The position numbers were made by a program, and so were the translations under genes. Of a DNA stretch of 64,000 bases, positions 16,352-26,052 are shown piece after piece. This stretch comes from Larkinella sp051857545 (GTDB taxonomy: Bacteria; Bacteroidota; Bacteroidia; Cytophagales; Spirosomataceae), in the NCBI RefSeq assembly GCF_051857545.1, contig NZ_JBPZHB010000014.1, forward strand, positions 82,772 through 146,771, written 5' to 3'. Position 1 is the stretch's first letter; the number at the start of each line of letters is the position of its first letter. The notes under the pieces were generated by a model. That model was not told the origin of the DNA. It saw only the letters and a list, made by a program, of their open reading frames with translations, and did no database searches.

Positions 16352-17479
16352 ATGGAAAACGACCGCGATCAATCCGCCGAACACTTTCTCCGGCTCATCC
16401 AGGCGTCGCGCCGGGGGAAATTCAAGATTTACATCGGGATGAGTGCGGGCGTGGGCAAAACCTACCGCATGTTGCAGGAAGCGCACGCGTTGCTGCGGGG
16501 AGGAATCGACGTGAAGATCGGGTACGTGGAAACGCATAACCGGGCCGAAACCCAGGCACTGATCGCGGGTTTGCCGATGATTCCAAGACGGAAAGTGTTT
16601 TACAAAGGCCGCGAGCTGGAAGAAATGGATCTGCAAACGATTCTGAACGGGCATCCCGAACTGGTCATCGTGGACGAACTGGCGCACACCAACATTCCAG
16701 GTTCGAAAAATGAAAAGCGGTGGCAGGATGTGCTCGACATTCTCGATGCGGGCATCAACGTGGTCAGCGCCGTGAACATTCAGCACATCGAAAGTCTGTA
16801 TGACGAGGTTCACGACATCACCGGAATCGAGGTCGCCGAGCGCGTTCCCGACCGGGTTTTGCAGGCAGCCGACGAAGTGGTTAACATCGATCTGCCGGCC
16901 GACGAACTGATTACGCGCCTGAAAGAAGGGAAAATCTACGATCCGGCCAAGGTAGAAACCGCCCTGCGCAACTTCTTTCAGGCCGATAAAATCCTGCAAC
17001 TCCGCGAACTGGCGCTCAAGGAAGTGGTGACGGCGGTGGAACGGAAAGTGGAAACCACGCTGCCCGTCAACACCCAGTTTCGGCACGAACGGCTGATGGC
17101 GTCCATTAGCACCAACCACGTCGTGGCCCGTCGGGTGATCCGCAAAACCGCCCGGCTGGCGGCTTATTATCAGGCCCGGTGGTGTGTATTGTATGTGCAG
17201 ACGCCTGCCGAAGATCCCAACCGCATCAAGCTGGATGTGCAACGGCATTTGATCAATAATTTAAAACTGGCGACGGAATTGGGGGCCGAGGTGATCCGGG
17301 TAAAAAACACGAGTATCTTTAATGCGCTGGTCGAGGAGTGCGAAAAGCGCAAGATTACCACGGTCTGCATCGGCAAACCGCATTTCAACCTGTTTCAGGT
17401 GATTCTGCGGACCCATGCGTTCAATCGGTTGCTCACTATGTTATCGGAATCGGACATTGATTTAGTCATTCTGTCATGA
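16352..17479 (+). CDS. kdpD: KdpD N-terminal sensor protein (split KdpD)
   Basis: 375 residues covering only the cytoplasmic input half of KdpD: a Walker A-like motif GMSAGVGKT (about residues 29-37), Walker B-like LVIVDELAHTNIPGSKN, then a universal-stress-protein domain (about 245-375). The transmembrane and kinase parts are absent; a separate histidine kinase overlaps it by 4 bp and probably supplies them. Split KdpD genes of this kind are known in Bacteroidota. It should sense K+ or turgor and control kinase activity. Confidence 0.9.
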   Translation: MENDRDQSAEHFLRLIQASRRGKFKIYIGMSAGVGKTYRMLQEAHALLRGGIDVKIGYVETHNRAETQALIAGLPMIPRRKVFYKGRELEEMDLQTILNGHPELVIVDELAHTNIPGSKNEKRWQDVLDILDAGINVVSAVNIQHIESLYDEVHDITGIEVAERVPDRVLQAADEVVNIDLPADELITRLKEGKIYDPAKVETALRNFFQADKILQLRELALKEVVTAVERKVETTLPVNTQFRHERLMASISTNHVVARRVIRKTARLAAYYQARWCVLYVQTPAEDPNRIKLDVQRHLINNLKLATELGAEVIRVKNTSIFNALVEECEKRKITTVCIGKPHFNLFQVILRTHAFNRLLTMLSESDIDLVILS

Positions 17480-19215
17480 CGATTAAACTAAAACTATCGC
17501 TGGCCCTCGGATTTTTGTTTGCCGTCATGCTGTTGCTGGGCGGGCTGGGAATGTATTACCTGAACCAATTATCGGACGACGCCCGGGCTATTCTGAAGGA
17601 TAATTACACGTCCCTTCAATTCGTTGGCGGCATGCAGAAAGCATTGCTGACCCGCAATTCCGACCCCAATTCCATGAAGGCGTTCGAAGCGTCTTTGCGT
17701 CGGCAGGAAAACAATCTGACGGAAGAAGGCGAAAAAGAACTGGTGGAAGCTGTGCGCGTGGACTTCGACCGGTTGAAATCGGGAAGTCGGAATGACTCCC
17801 TGACGGCGGCCCGGATTCAACAGAACCTGCTTCAACTGGGAGCCATCAACCAGCAGGCCATGTTTCGGAAAAATACCGTGGCCGAGCAAACCGCCAAAGA
17901 TGCGCTGATCTGGCTGGCTGTCACCGGCACCTTCAGCTTCCTGATTCTGTTTTCGTTCATCATCAATTTTCCCGGCTACATCGCCAATCCACTGCGCGAA
18001 CTGACGCGCGGTATTCAGGAAGTGGCCAGTCGAAATTTTGAGGAACGACTGCATTTTAAATCCAACGACGAATTTGGTGATCTGGCGCGGGCGTTTAATT
18101 CGATGGCACACAAGCTCGACGAATACGAACACACCAAACTGGCCGACGTACTGTTTGAAAAGAAGCGCATCGATACGCTCATTCAATTGATGGATAACGG
18201 GATTATCGGACTGGACGAGAAAAAGACAATCCGGTTTGTGAACCCCGTTGCCTGCCGGTTGCTGGGCGTTCAGGAAGCCGACCTAATCGGGAAATACGCG
18301 CCAGATGCGGCCCTGACCAACGATTTGCTGCGGACCCTGCTCCAGAATCTGGTGGAACCGGCGAAGGAGCCCCAGGTTGGGGGTGGTTTACTCAAAATTG
18401 TCGATGAAGGAAAAGAAAGCTATTTTAACCGACAGACGCACGTTGTTACCCTGACGCGTACCGGCGAAGACCAGCCGGTGGCCGCCGGTTGGGTGATTGT
18501 GCTGGAAAACATAACCGCTTATCAGGAGCGCGATCTGGCCAAAACCAACTTCATCGCAACGGTTTCCCACGAGTTGAAAACGCCGATTTCGGCCATCAAG
18601 ATGAGTTTGAAACTGCTGGATGATCAGCGGGTGGGTGCGTTGAACGAAGAACAAAAACAACTGGTCGATCACGTCCGCAACGACGCCGACCGGTTGTTGA
18701 ACATCACCGGTGAGCTGTTGAATCTGGCGCAAGTGGAATCGGGTCAGATTCAACTGACCATCAAGGCCGTCAATCCGTCGGATCTGGTTCAGTATGCGAC
18801 CCGCGCGCTGGAAGTGGCGGCCCAGCAGCGGCAGGTGCGGTTTGAGGTGTCGGGTTTTTCGGATTTGCCCGCGATCAAAGCCGATCCCGACAAAGCCACC
18901 TGGGTGTTGGTCAACCTGTTGTCGAATGCCATCCGGCACAGTCCCGAAGAAAATGTGGTTCATATTTCGGCTCAACAGATTGGCAATCAGGTGGAATTTG
19001 TGGTTCGGGATTACGGCCCCGGTTTGCGCCCCGAACACCGGGCGCGGGTTTTCGACCGGTATTTTCGCGCTCCCGGCCAGAACGGTTCGGTGAGCGGCAC
19101 GGGCCTGGGCCTGGCCATATCCCGGGAATTTATTCAGACAATGGGAGGGGAAATCGGGTTGAAGGACGGGATTGAACCGGGGGCGGCTTTTTACTTTCGG
19201 CTGGCTATTGCCTGA
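17476..19215 (+). CDS. Membrane sensor histidine kinase (HAMP-PAS-HisKA-HATPase), KdpD partner
   Basis: 579 residues: membrane helix 1 (about 8-29), a short periplasmic sensor (about 30-140), helix 2 (about 145-167), HAMP (about 168-225), PAS (about 230-355), HisKA with the phospho-acceptor His365 in FIATVSHELKTPISA, and HATPase with NLLSNAIRHS, DYGPGL and GTGLGLAIS. ATGA overlap with the kdpD-like gene means the two are co-translated, so together they make a full K+ sensor. No response regulator follows; KdpE or a different regulator must lie elsewhere. Confidence 0.93.
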   Translation: MTIKLKLSLALGFLFAVMLLLGGLGMYYLNQLSDDARAILKDNYTSLQFVGGMQKALLTRNSDPNSMKAFEASLRRQENNLTEEGEKELVEAVRVDFDRLKSGSRNDSLTAARIQQNLLQLGAINQQAMFRKNTVAEQTAKDALIWLAVTGTFSFLILFSFIINFPGYIANPLRELTRGIQEVASRNFEERLHFKSNDEFGDLARAFNSMAHKLDEYEHTKLADVLFEKKRIDTLIQLMDNGIIGLDEKKTIRFVNPVACRLLGVQEADLIGKYAPDAALTNDLLRTLLQNLVEPAKEPQVGGGLLKIVDEGKESYFNRQTHVVTLTRTGEDQPVAAGWVIVLENITAYQERDLAKTNFIATVSHELKTPISAIKMSLKLLDDQRVGALNEEQKQLVDHVRNDADRLLNITGELLNLAQVESGQIQLTIKAVNPSDLVQYATRALEVAAQQRQVRFEVSGFSDLPAIKADPDKATWVLVNLLSNAIRHSPEENVVHISAQQIGNQVEFVVRDYGPGLRPEHRARVFDRYFRAPGQNGSVSGTGLGLAISREFIQTMGGEIGLKDGIEPGAAFYFRLAIA

Positions 19216-19244
19216 AGTCCGTAGGTACGTTCAGCTCAAAGCTG

Positions 19245-19252
19245 TATTTTTG
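19245..19252 (+). promoter_or_regulatory. Possible -7 promoter element before the SGNH gene
   Basis: TATTTTTG matches TAnnTTTG, 22 nt upstream of the ATG at 19275. No clear TTTG at the -33 position, so only half of the signal is supported. Confidence 0.35.
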
Positions 19253-19274
19253 TGTATCTATTTCCCAAACCCCT

Positions 19275-19868
19275 ATGTTCTGGTACGAAGACGAAGTCCA
19301 TCAACTTGAAAAAAAGGTTCGATCCACCGCAGAAGTTACCAACCGCACGGTTTTTTACGGCAGTTCCTCCATTCGCCTGTGGAAAACGCTGGACCACGAT
19401 TTTTCCGAAGAACAGGTGTTGAATATCGGTTTTGGTGGCTCGACGCTGGCGGCCTGTGGCTGGTTTTTTGAACGGCTGGTACTACCGGTCCAACCGCGTT
19501 CCATCGTGTTTTATGCCGGCGACAACGACTTGGGCGATGGACGTCATCCGGAAGAAGTGTATCTGTTCTTCTGCGCGCTGACCAGTAAAATGCAGCAATA
19601 CATGCCGGAAACGCCGTTTACCTTTGTGGCCATCAAGCCCAGCCCCGCCCGTTGGCACATCATCGACCGCATCCGGTTTGCCAATCACCTCATTCAGCAG
19701 AAAATCGAAACCCTGCCCGGTTATCACTTTGTGGACGTCTTCACGCCGATGCTCGATGGGGGAGGGCGCCCGCGCTGGGAACTGTTCGATAGCGATGGCC
19801 TGCACCTGAACCGGACAGGCTATACATTGTGGCAACAGACGTTGTTGCAGCATCCTGAGATTTTTTAA
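19275..19868 (+). CDS. SGNH/GDSL-family esterase
   Basis: 197 residues with the four SGNH blocks: FYGSSSIRLW (nucleophile Ser), GFGGSTL (Gly), YAGDNDLG (Asn) and DSDGLHLNRTGY (catalytic Asp and His). No signal peptide, so it is probably cytoplasmic. Members hydrolyse acyl esters of lipids or carbohydrates; the substrate here is not deducible. A possible own promoter lies just upstream; the gap to the kinase gene is 59 bp. Confidence 0.85.
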   Translation: MFWYEDEVHQLEKKVRSTAEVTNRTVFYGSSSIRLWKTLDHDFSEEQVLNIGFGGSTLAACGWFFERLVLPVQPRSIVFYAGDNDLGDGRHPEEVYLFFCALTSKMQQYMPETPFTFVAIKPSPARWHIIDRIRFANHLIQQKIETLPGYHFVDVFTPMLDGGGRPRWELFDSDGLHLNRTGYTLWQQTLLQHPEIF

Positions 19869-19940
19869 CAAATTGTTTAACTAAAAAGCTGTTCGGTAAA
19901 TAAAAAAGGATGCATCTTGCCTGCCGAATAAAGGAGTTGT

Positions 19941-20669
19941 ATGCATCGCGAATACCAAAAATGGTTTAGCCCCCGGCTGAACCGCGACATGGAGCTTTTA
20001 GTGTTTGGTCATGCCGGTGCGCGGGTGCTGGTGTTTCCGACCCGGCGGGGGCGGTTTTACGAGTTTGAAAACATTGGTCTGGTCGACGCGCTGGCCGACA
20101 AACTCGAAAGTGGGAATCTGCAACTGTTTTGCGTCGATAGCATCGATGCCGAGAGTTTATACAGCAAATGGATTCCTCCGCACGAGCGTGTACAACGCCA
20201 TCTGCACTACGAAAATTACATTCTGGAAGAAGTGTTGCCCTTCACCCGGATGAAAAATCCCCAGCCGTTCATGATCGCCCTGGGCTGTAGCTTTGGCGCT
20301 TTTCACGCGGTGAACATTGCCCTCCGGCATCCTGCCTGGTTCGGGAAAGTGGTCGCCCTGAGCGGGCGGTATGACTTGTCGGCACCGGTGGAGAGCTTTC
20401 GCGGATTGTTCGATTCCTATTACGACGAAACCATTTACTTCAACACCCCCACGCATTTTCTGCCCAACCTCCACGACGAAGACACGCTGGCGTTGCTGCG
20501 CCGGATGCATTTCCTGATCGCCATCGGTCAGCAAGATCCCTTCTTCGACAACAACCGGGCCTTGAGTTTTTCATTGGGCGAAAAGCAAATTCCGCACGAT
20601 CTGTACGTCTGGGAAGGCCGGGCACACCGGGCCGAATACTGGCAGCAGATGGTGAGGGTGTATTTATAG
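19941..20669 (+). CDS. Esterase of the S-formylglutathione hydrolase/antigen-85-like group
   Basis: 242 residues, alpha/beta hydrolase fold. The nucleophile elbow is GCSFGAFHAV (Ser in GxSxG), followed by ALSGRYDL, FLIAIGQQDPFF (acid) and a C-terminal EGRAHRAEYW (His). Cytoplasmic, no signal. An AAGGAG lies 6 nt before the ATG, one of the few Shine-Dalgarno-like sites in this window. The 3' end overlaps the convergent VOC dioxygenase gene by 6 bp. Confidence 0.8.
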   Translation: MHREYQKWFSPRLNRDMELLVFGHAGARVLVFPTRRGRFYEFENIGLVDALADKLESGNLQLFCVDSIDAESLYSKWIPPHERVQRHLHYENYILEEVLPFTRMKNPQPFMIALGCSFGAFHAVNIALRHPAWFGKVVALSGRYDLSAPVESFRGLFDSYYDETIYFNTPTHFLPNLHDEDTLALLRRMHFLIAIGQQDPFFDNNRALSFSLGEKQIPHDLYVWEGRAHRAEYWQQMVRVYL

Positions 20670-21599
20670 CAAAACCGGCAACTGCCCCTCGATTTGCGCC
20701 CGGCGGGGTTCATACTGGGCGGGTAGTTTGAGGTGCGTACCCAATTCGTTCAGCGGTTCGTCTACCGTAAAACCGGGGTTGTCGGTTGCGATTTCAAACA
20801 GCACACCGCCCGGTTCGCGGAAATAGACGGAATGGAAATAATTCCGGTCGATCTGATCGGTAACCTGCAAGCCTTTGGCGGCAATTTTTTCCTGAAAGTG
20901 TTTCTCAACAGCTTCATCTTTAACCCGGAAAGCGACGTGGTGAATGGTGCCACCGGCCACATGCCCGCGCGCTTCGCCCGGAACCTCCACCAGGTCCACC
21001 AGATTGGCATTGTCGACCGCACTGGTGGCAAACCGGTAGCGATTAACGTGCTGGTCGATGAGTTGATAACCAAAGACATCGGTTAAGATATCCGCGGTGC
21101 CTTTGATGTTTTCCAGCGTCAGCGTCACGTTGTGAAATCCTTTCGTGGCGACGGCTGCGCTAACGTCGTTCGTCTTCCAGGGCGTCCGGTCATCGGCGGT
21201 TTTGGAAACGATCAGTTCGAGTTTCAAGCCGTCCGGGTCGAGAAAGGGGAGGTAAGTTTCGCCGAATCGCTGCGTCGGTTTGTTGTAAATCACGTTGTGA
21301 TCCACGAAGCGTTTTTGCCAGAATTCCAGGCTTCCTTCTGGAACGGAATAGCCGATTTCGGTCGCCATTCCGGTGCCTCTGCGGCCCGGCTGAACGGTTC
21401 CCCACGGAAAAAACGTCAGGATGGTTCCCGGCGAACCACCTTCGTCGCCAAAGTAGAAATGATAGGTGTTCGGATCGTCGAAATTGACGGTTTTTTTGAT
21501 AAACCGGAGTCCGAGTATTTTCGTATAAAAATTGAAATTCCGCTGGGCATTTCCGGCGATGGCGGTGATGTGGTGCAGGCCTAAGAGTTGGTCTTCCAT
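20664..21599 (-). CDS. Ring-cleaving dioxygenase-like protein, VOC (glyoxalase) superfamily
   Basis: 311 residues from ATG 21599 (MEDQLLGLHHITAIAGNAQR; an upstream start at 21659 adds 20 atypical residues). Two vicinal-oxygen-chelate modules: residues about 5-135 with LHHITAI, and about 150-300 with IHHVAFRVKD and FEIATDNPGF, whose His and Glu residues are the expected metal ligands. This matches the PcpA/LinE-like group common in Bacteroidota. Oxygenase activity on hydroquinones is a family guess. Confidence 0.82.
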   Translation of the reverse strand: MEDQLLGLHHITAIAGNAQRNFNFYTKILGLRFIKKTVNFDDPNTYHFYFGDEGGSPGTILTFFPWGTVQPGRRGTGMATEIGYSVPEGSLEFWQKRFVDHNVIYNKPTQRFGETYLPFLDPDGLKLELIVSKTADDRTPWKTNDVSAAVATKGFHNVTLTLENIKGTADILTDVFGYQLIDQHVNRYRFATSAVDNANLVDLVEVPGEARGHVAGGTIHHVAFRVKDEAVEKHFQEKIAAKGLQVTDQIDRNYFHSVYFREPGGVLFEIATDNPGFTVDEPLNELGTHLKLPAQYEPRRAQIEGQLPVLL

Positions 21600-21865
21600 G
21601 TGAATAGGGTCTTGAAAAGCACGAGCCGGGAAGTTAGGAAAAACTCGTTTGCCTGACACCTGCGTTGGCTCCTTTATTTCACTTTTTTGAAGGCAGCTCC
21701 GAATACGCTGGCACTCGCAGCAAGGGCATCATCGCATCGTTCGCGTCAAAACTGGCGTCTGCGTGTAACCTTTGGTTGTTCCGGGAGTTTCCCGCGCAAC
21801 GTGGTGACGGATCCCTGGTCTTTACACCGTTAAACGATACGCCCCAAGAAAAGACAACAAAAACA

Positions 21866-23335
21866 ATGAACGACAAACTTGATCCCTGGCTTCTGCGGAT
21901 GGCAATCATGACCTTACTACTTATCGGCCTGTTCATCAACACGGCCTCGCTGGCCCAAACCGACCAGGTGGAAACCCTGATCCGGCGCGAAATGCAGGAA
22001 CGCCGGATTCCCGGCCTTCAGGTGGCGGTGGTTCAGCGGGGTAAACTCGTTCTGCTCAAATCGTACGGGATCGGCAATCTCCAGTATGGGACACCGGTGA
22101 CCAGCCAGAGCGTTTTTTCGATCAATTCCTGCACGAAAGCCTTTACCGGTGTTGCCATCATGCAGTTGGTGGAAGAAGGGAAAGTGGACCTGGCGGCACC
22201 AGTATCCCGCTACCTCGCCGACCTGCCAGCAAGCTGGCAACCCGTCACGATCCGGCAACTGCTGACGCACGTTTCCGGTTTGCCGGACATTCTCCGGGTG
22301 ATCGATTCTGCGCCGATGGGTCGGGTGATGGATGAGGAAACGGCCTGGGCGAAAACGAAAGCCATGCCCATGGATTTTCCGACCGGAACACAATTTCTGT
22401 ATAACCAGACGAACTACGCCTTACTGGGGAAGATCATCGATCAATTCCGGGAGAAACCGTTCGCGGAGGTTTTCCGGGAGCGACAGTTTCAGGTGGCAGG
22501 GATGCCCAACACCGGTTTTGGCGACTCCCGCGATGTGATTCCCAACAAAACCCAATCCTACGGGTATGTGACCCGAATGGATGGGCAGGCATTTCCGGAG
22601 GGCAAAGTCACCCCTTCGTACGAAATTTTTCCGGCCTTTCGCCGGACGGCTTCGGGCATGAACAGCACGGCGGAGGATCTGGCCCAGTGGGTGATTGCGC
22701 TGCAACAGGGCAAACTTTTTCGAACCAAAACCGCCCTCGCAACCCTCTGGACGCCGGGAAACTACAATGACGGAACGCCGACGCAGTGGGCGATGGGCTG
22801 GGTAACCAAACCACGACCCCGCCACCGGGCCATGATTACCACCGGCGGTGGTCGTTCGGCTTTGTTTGTTTACCCTGAAGACGACCTGGCCATCATCGTT
22901 TTAACCAATCTGGCTGGTTCTTTTCCGGAAGAATTCATTGACGAACTGGCGGGTTTTTACGACCCGGAAATCCCGAAATCCGATCCCATCACGACACTCC
23001 ACATGCAGTTGCGGAAACGCGGTTTTGAGCAGGCCCATGCGGTATTTCAGGAAGAAAAAGCAAAGAACGCGGCTTTCCAGCCATCCGAAGCCGATCTGAA
23101 CGACTGGGCGTATCGGATGATGAGTCGGGGACAACTGACCCAAGCCCTTGCCATTTTTAAACTCAATGTGACCTTGTTTCCGGCAAGCTGGAATGTGTAT
23201 GACAGCTACGGCGAAGCGCTGTTCAGGAATGGCCGGAAAGAAGAAGCCATTGCGATGTACCGGAAATCAATTGAGCTGAATGCCGATAACCAGAGCGGAA
23301 AGCAGATGCTGGAGCGGATTTTGAAAACGCCGTAA
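21866..23335 (+). CDS. Secreted serine hydrolase (class C beta-lactamase-like) with TPR tail
   Basis: 489 residues from ATG 21866, where a signal peptide starts (cleavage near ASLAQ, about residue 31); the frame is open to 21665 but without a sensible N-terminus. The SxxK motif is S88-C-T-K91 and the second motif is the tyrosine of FLYNQTNYALLG. TTGGGRSALF supplies the third, so the active site seems whole. Residues about 400-489 form TPR-like helices (ALAIFKLNVTLFP, EAIAMYRKSIELN). Such proteins act as peptidases or esterases in the periplasm; beta-lactam resistance should not be assumed. Confidence 0.85.
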   Translation: MNDKLDPWLLRMAIMTLLLIGLFINTASLAQTDQVETLIRREMQERRIPGLQVAVVQRGKLVLLKSYGIGNLQYGTPVTSQSVFSINSCTKAFTGVAIMQLVEEGKVDLAAPVSRYLADLPASWQPVTIRQLLTHVSGLPDILRVIDSAPMGRVMDEETAWAKTKAMPMDFPTGTQFLYNQTNYALLGKIIDQFREKPFAEVFRERQFQVAGMPNTGFGDSRDVIPNKTQSYGYVTRMDGQAFPEGKVTPSYEIFPAFRRTASGMNSTAEDLAQWVIALQQGKLFRTKTALATLWTPGNYNDGTPTQWAMGWVTKPRPRHRAMITTGGGRSALFVYPEDDLAIIVLTNLAGSFPEEFIDELAGFYDPEIPKSDPITTLHMQLRKRGFEQAHAVFQEEKAKNAAFQPSEADLNDWAYRMMSRGQLTQALAIFKLNVTLFPASWNVYDSYGEALFRNGRKEEAIAMYRKSIELNADNQSGKQMLERILKTP

Positions 23336-23563
23336 GCCGGAAAGCCGTTGTGTGTCTAATTTTAAGCTTGACAGATATGACGGTTTTTGTTCGAATAATA
23401 TTTTGTACACACAAAAATATTAGTGTGACTTTTTTCGCAGTGGGAAGTCTACATTAACGAATGTTATTCCCGAAAGGGCCGGAAACGTGGCCTGAGCCGG
23501 TTTTTGATGAAATGCATTTAAAAAACCAGTTGGAGTCATAGCACTTGTCGTAGTTAGTCGTTG

Positions 23564-25111
23564 ATGAATATGAAAAAAAAAATCTACCTCCTTGCGGGTC
23601 TTTTTCTGTTAGCGGTGAGTGCCTCATTCGCTCAGAATGGAAAATTCGACGTCCGATTTTTGGTTAAAACCATCGACTGTACTACCGGCAAAGCCGTTAT
23701 CAACGTGCAGGTGAAGGCCAGCAATGGCCAGGGTACGTTTCTGATGGGCGATGCGAACTACCGATTCGATTATGACCCCCGAATCATCAACAATCCCGTC
23801 ATTCTGACGCAGGAAAATTTTTCCAGCCAGGCTCCGGCGAGCGATGTCCGGTATGGAATCCAGAACCTAAACGGCAGTTCGTTCGGCCCCACCATGGGAA
23901 CCGTTTCGCTCAACACCACCTACGGTGGTTCAGGAACCGGAGCGGCTTCCGTTGGCATCAACTGGATCACCGTTTCGACCATTCAGTTCGATATTGTCAA
24001 TACGCAACTGATTCAAAACAACTGCTTTGCCATCGTCTGGCATACCGATACCATTTTTCCGGTTACCGGGATGAATGAGTACATCACCAATGCGCAGGCA
24101 ACCGGTGGGTACGAACTCAAAAACGTGGCGGCCGGTGGCATTTTCGGTAATCTGCAGGTTTGTATTCCCGACTATTGTTCCATCAATGCCATCGACGACA
24201 TCGCCACCACGCCCGTCAATACGCCCGTCAACGGCAATGTTCGCACCAACGACCTCACCGACCCGCTGACCCTGGTCGTGACCACGACGCCCGTCACCGC
24301 TCCCAAGCACGGTTCGATTACCATCAACCCCGATGGTTCCTACATTTACACGCCCACCAATGGCTACGTCGGTAAAGACAGCGTTCAGTATCAGGTCTGT
24401 AAACAAAACAATCCAACGGTTTGCGACCTCGCCTGGCTGCGGATCACCGTGACCCAATCCACCGTTCAATCCATCGATCTCTCCCTCACCAAAACCGTTA
24501 GTAAATCACAACCGGCAATGAATGAGGTAATTACGTATACACTAGCCTTGTTGAACAGCGGGGGAGGCAATGCCACCGGCGTCGAAGTAAAAGATTTGCT
24601 ACCAGCGGGATTGATGTACCAGAGCAGCAATGGAACCTACAACGCCAATACCGGAATCTGGACCGTTGGCACCGTCAACGCGGGGGCTACCGTTCAGTTG
24701 GTCATTACCGCTAAGGTAACCACGGTTGGCACCTGGTTTAACAAAGCCGAAGTCAGCAAAGCCGACCAGCCCGATACCGACTCGACACCCAACAACGATA
24801 ATCTGCTGGAAGATGACATCGGCGTGGCCTGCATCGCCATCCCGGTCAATATTTGCGATGGCGATACCTACCAGATTGGCTTGCCCAGCGGGTATACGGG
24901 CATTCAATGGTACAAAGACGGTCAAATTATTCAGGGTGCTACCGGATTGACCCTGCAGGTGTCTGCCGCTGGCAGTTACAGCTTCACAGCCTCGAATGCC
25001 CAATGCCCCATTCAAGGCTGTTGCCCCGCTATTTTTGTCAATGGAGATTGCTGCAAACCAACCGCCTGTATTCCCATCACCATTACGCAAACGAAAAAAG
25101 GACGATTATAA
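23564..25111 (+). CDS. Secreted multidomain protein with Ig-like/cadherin-like and DUF11 modules
   Basis: About 515 residues. Signal peptide ends near SASFAQ. Residues about 24-210 form a cohesin-like beta domain (DVRFLVKTIDCTTGKAVINV), about 215-300 a VCBS/tandem-95 type module (GSITINPDGSYIYTPTNGY) and about 308-410 a DUF11 module (DLSLTKTVSKSQPAMNEVIT, LNSGGGNATGVEVKDLLPAG). An Ig-like domain with several Cys closes it. No C-terminal sorting domain is seen. ATG 23564 or 23570 are both possible starts. It is probably cell-surface or extracellular and is a smaller relative in style of the giant genes further right. Confidence 0.8.
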   Translation: MNMKKKIYLLAGLFLLAVSASFAQNGKFDVRFLVKTIDCTTGKAVINVQVKASNGQGTFLMGDANYRFDYDPRIINNPVILTQENFSSQAPASDVRYGIQNLNGSSFGPTMGTVSLNTTYGGSGTGAASVGINWITVSTIQFDIVNTQLIQNNCFAIVWHTDTIFPVTGMNEYITNAQATGGYELKNVAAGGIFGNLQVCIPDYCSINAIDDIATTPVNTPVNGNVRTNDLTDPLTLVVTTTPVTAPKHGSITINPDGSYIYTPTNGYVGKDSVQYQVCKQNNPTVCDLAWLRITVTQSTVQSIDLSLTKTVSKSQPAMNEVITYTLALLNSGGGNATGVEVKDLLPAGLMYQSSNGTYNANTGIWTVGTVNAGATVQLVITAKVTTVGTWFNKAEVSKADQPDTDSTPNNDNLLEDDIGVACIAIPVNICDGDTYQIGLPSGYTGIQWYKDGQIIQGATGLTLQVSAAGSYSFTASNAQCPIQGCCPAIFVNGDCCKPTACIPITITQTKKGRL

Positions 25112-25149
25112 GCAAAGCCGGGCCAACCCGTTGGCCCGGCTTTGCTTAT
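25108..25149 (+). terminator. Perfect 19-bp terminator hairpin after the DUF11 gene
   Basis: Arms 25108-25126 and 25131-25149 (GC-rich AAAGCCGGGCCAA core) with a 4-nt loop; the TAA of the DUF11 gene lies inside the left arm. Short T-rich sequence follows. Confidence 0.8.
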
Positions 25150-25180
25150 GCTTTTAGTCCTCATCGTAATCTGCACACTA

Positions 25181-25387
25181 ATGGGATCAAAATCATCGCC
25201 AAACCGGAAATTTGCCATCGATGTCATCCAATTACACCATGCCACCGGTCGTCAACGGGATGAATTGGTTGCGAAACTCATTCACACCGTCTTCGAGGAA
25301 GGGCCTCAATCCCAGTCGGCGAAACGACGAAAACGAACGAAACGACGACCACCGGATGAGGAGCAGGAAATCCAAAAAGCGGAATGA
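25181..25387 (+). CDS. Doubtful small basic protein
   Basis: A 68-codon frame from ATG 25181 with a helix-like N-terminal half and a strongly charged C-terminal tail (KRRKRTKRRPPDEEQE). No known family. It lies alone between the terminator at 25108-25149 and the Uma2 gene; codon use is not clearly coding. The 344-bp gap it occupies otherwise holds nothing I can identify. Confidence 0.3.
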   Translation: MGSKSSPNRKFAIDVIQLHHATGRQRDELVAKLIHTVFEEGPQSQSAKRRKRTKRRPPDEEQEIQKAE

Positions 25388-25455
25388 TACGTTACTGATA
25401 CGGTATTTATGGTAAATCATGTTTAAATTTGTTAAAAACGGTTTATCAGAAACCT

Positions 25456-26052
25456 ATGGCAACCATCACCGACTTTTCGCAGCTTGATCTGACTAAAAAA
25501 TACACCTACGCCGATTATTTGACCTGGCAGTTGGATGAATGGGTCGAGTTGATAAAAGGAAAAGTGGCCCGGATGAGCCCAGCACCAAAACGGATTCATC
25601 AGGCGATCTCATTTAATCTGTCCAGAATTCTGGGTCAGCGACTAAAAGGGAACACCTGTAGGGCTTATGCTGCGCCATTCGATGTGCGGTTGACCACGAT
25701 GGACGTTGTAACCAACGAAGCCATCGAAACCGTCGTTCAGCCGGATATAAGCGTTATTTGTGATCCGGCCAAATTGGATGAACAAGGGTGTATTGGCGCT
25801 CCCGATTGGATTATCGAAATTCTGTCACCGGGCTCAATGGCCCGCGACACGAAGGAGAAATTCGATTTGTATGAGGAAAATGGGGTAAAGGAGTACTGGA
25901 TTGTGGCACCGGGTGAAAAAAATATCTCGGTGTTTGTGCTGGAAGGTGATCGGTATCAACTGGTTGCCGATTTTTACCAGCCCGGTTTGATTCCCGTTCG
26001 CACATTGGCGGACTTTTCAATTGAATGGGGTACGGTTTTTGAAGACCTGTAG
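25456..26052 (+). CDS. Uma2-family (DUF820) restriction-endonuclease-like protein
   Basis: 198 residues from ATG 25456 (a TTG at 25429 adds nine residues). PD-(D/E)XK-type core: VQPDISVICDPAKLDE, GAPDWIIEILSPGS, KFDLYEENGVKEYWIV. The Asp-rich VQPD and EIL positions are the usual metal-binding sites of the Uma2 fold. These genes are very common in Bacteroidota and cyanobacteria, often scattered and mobile; biological role unknown. Confidence 0.85.
   Translation: MATITDFSQLDLTKKYTYADYLTWQLDEWVELIKGKVARMSPAPKRIHQAISFNLSRILGQRLKGNTCRAYAAPFDVRLTTMDVVTNEAIETVVQPDISVICDPAKLDEQGCIGAPDWIIEILSPGSMARDTKEKFDLYEENGVKEYWIVAPGEKNISVFVLEGDRYQLVADFYQPGLIPVRTLADFSIEWGTVFEDL

Noticed and set aside
21866..23335. 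True beta-lactamase resistance gene
   Set aside because: Motifs fit the broad serine hydrolase family with a TPR tail; these are common in Bacteroidota and mostly not beta-lactamases.
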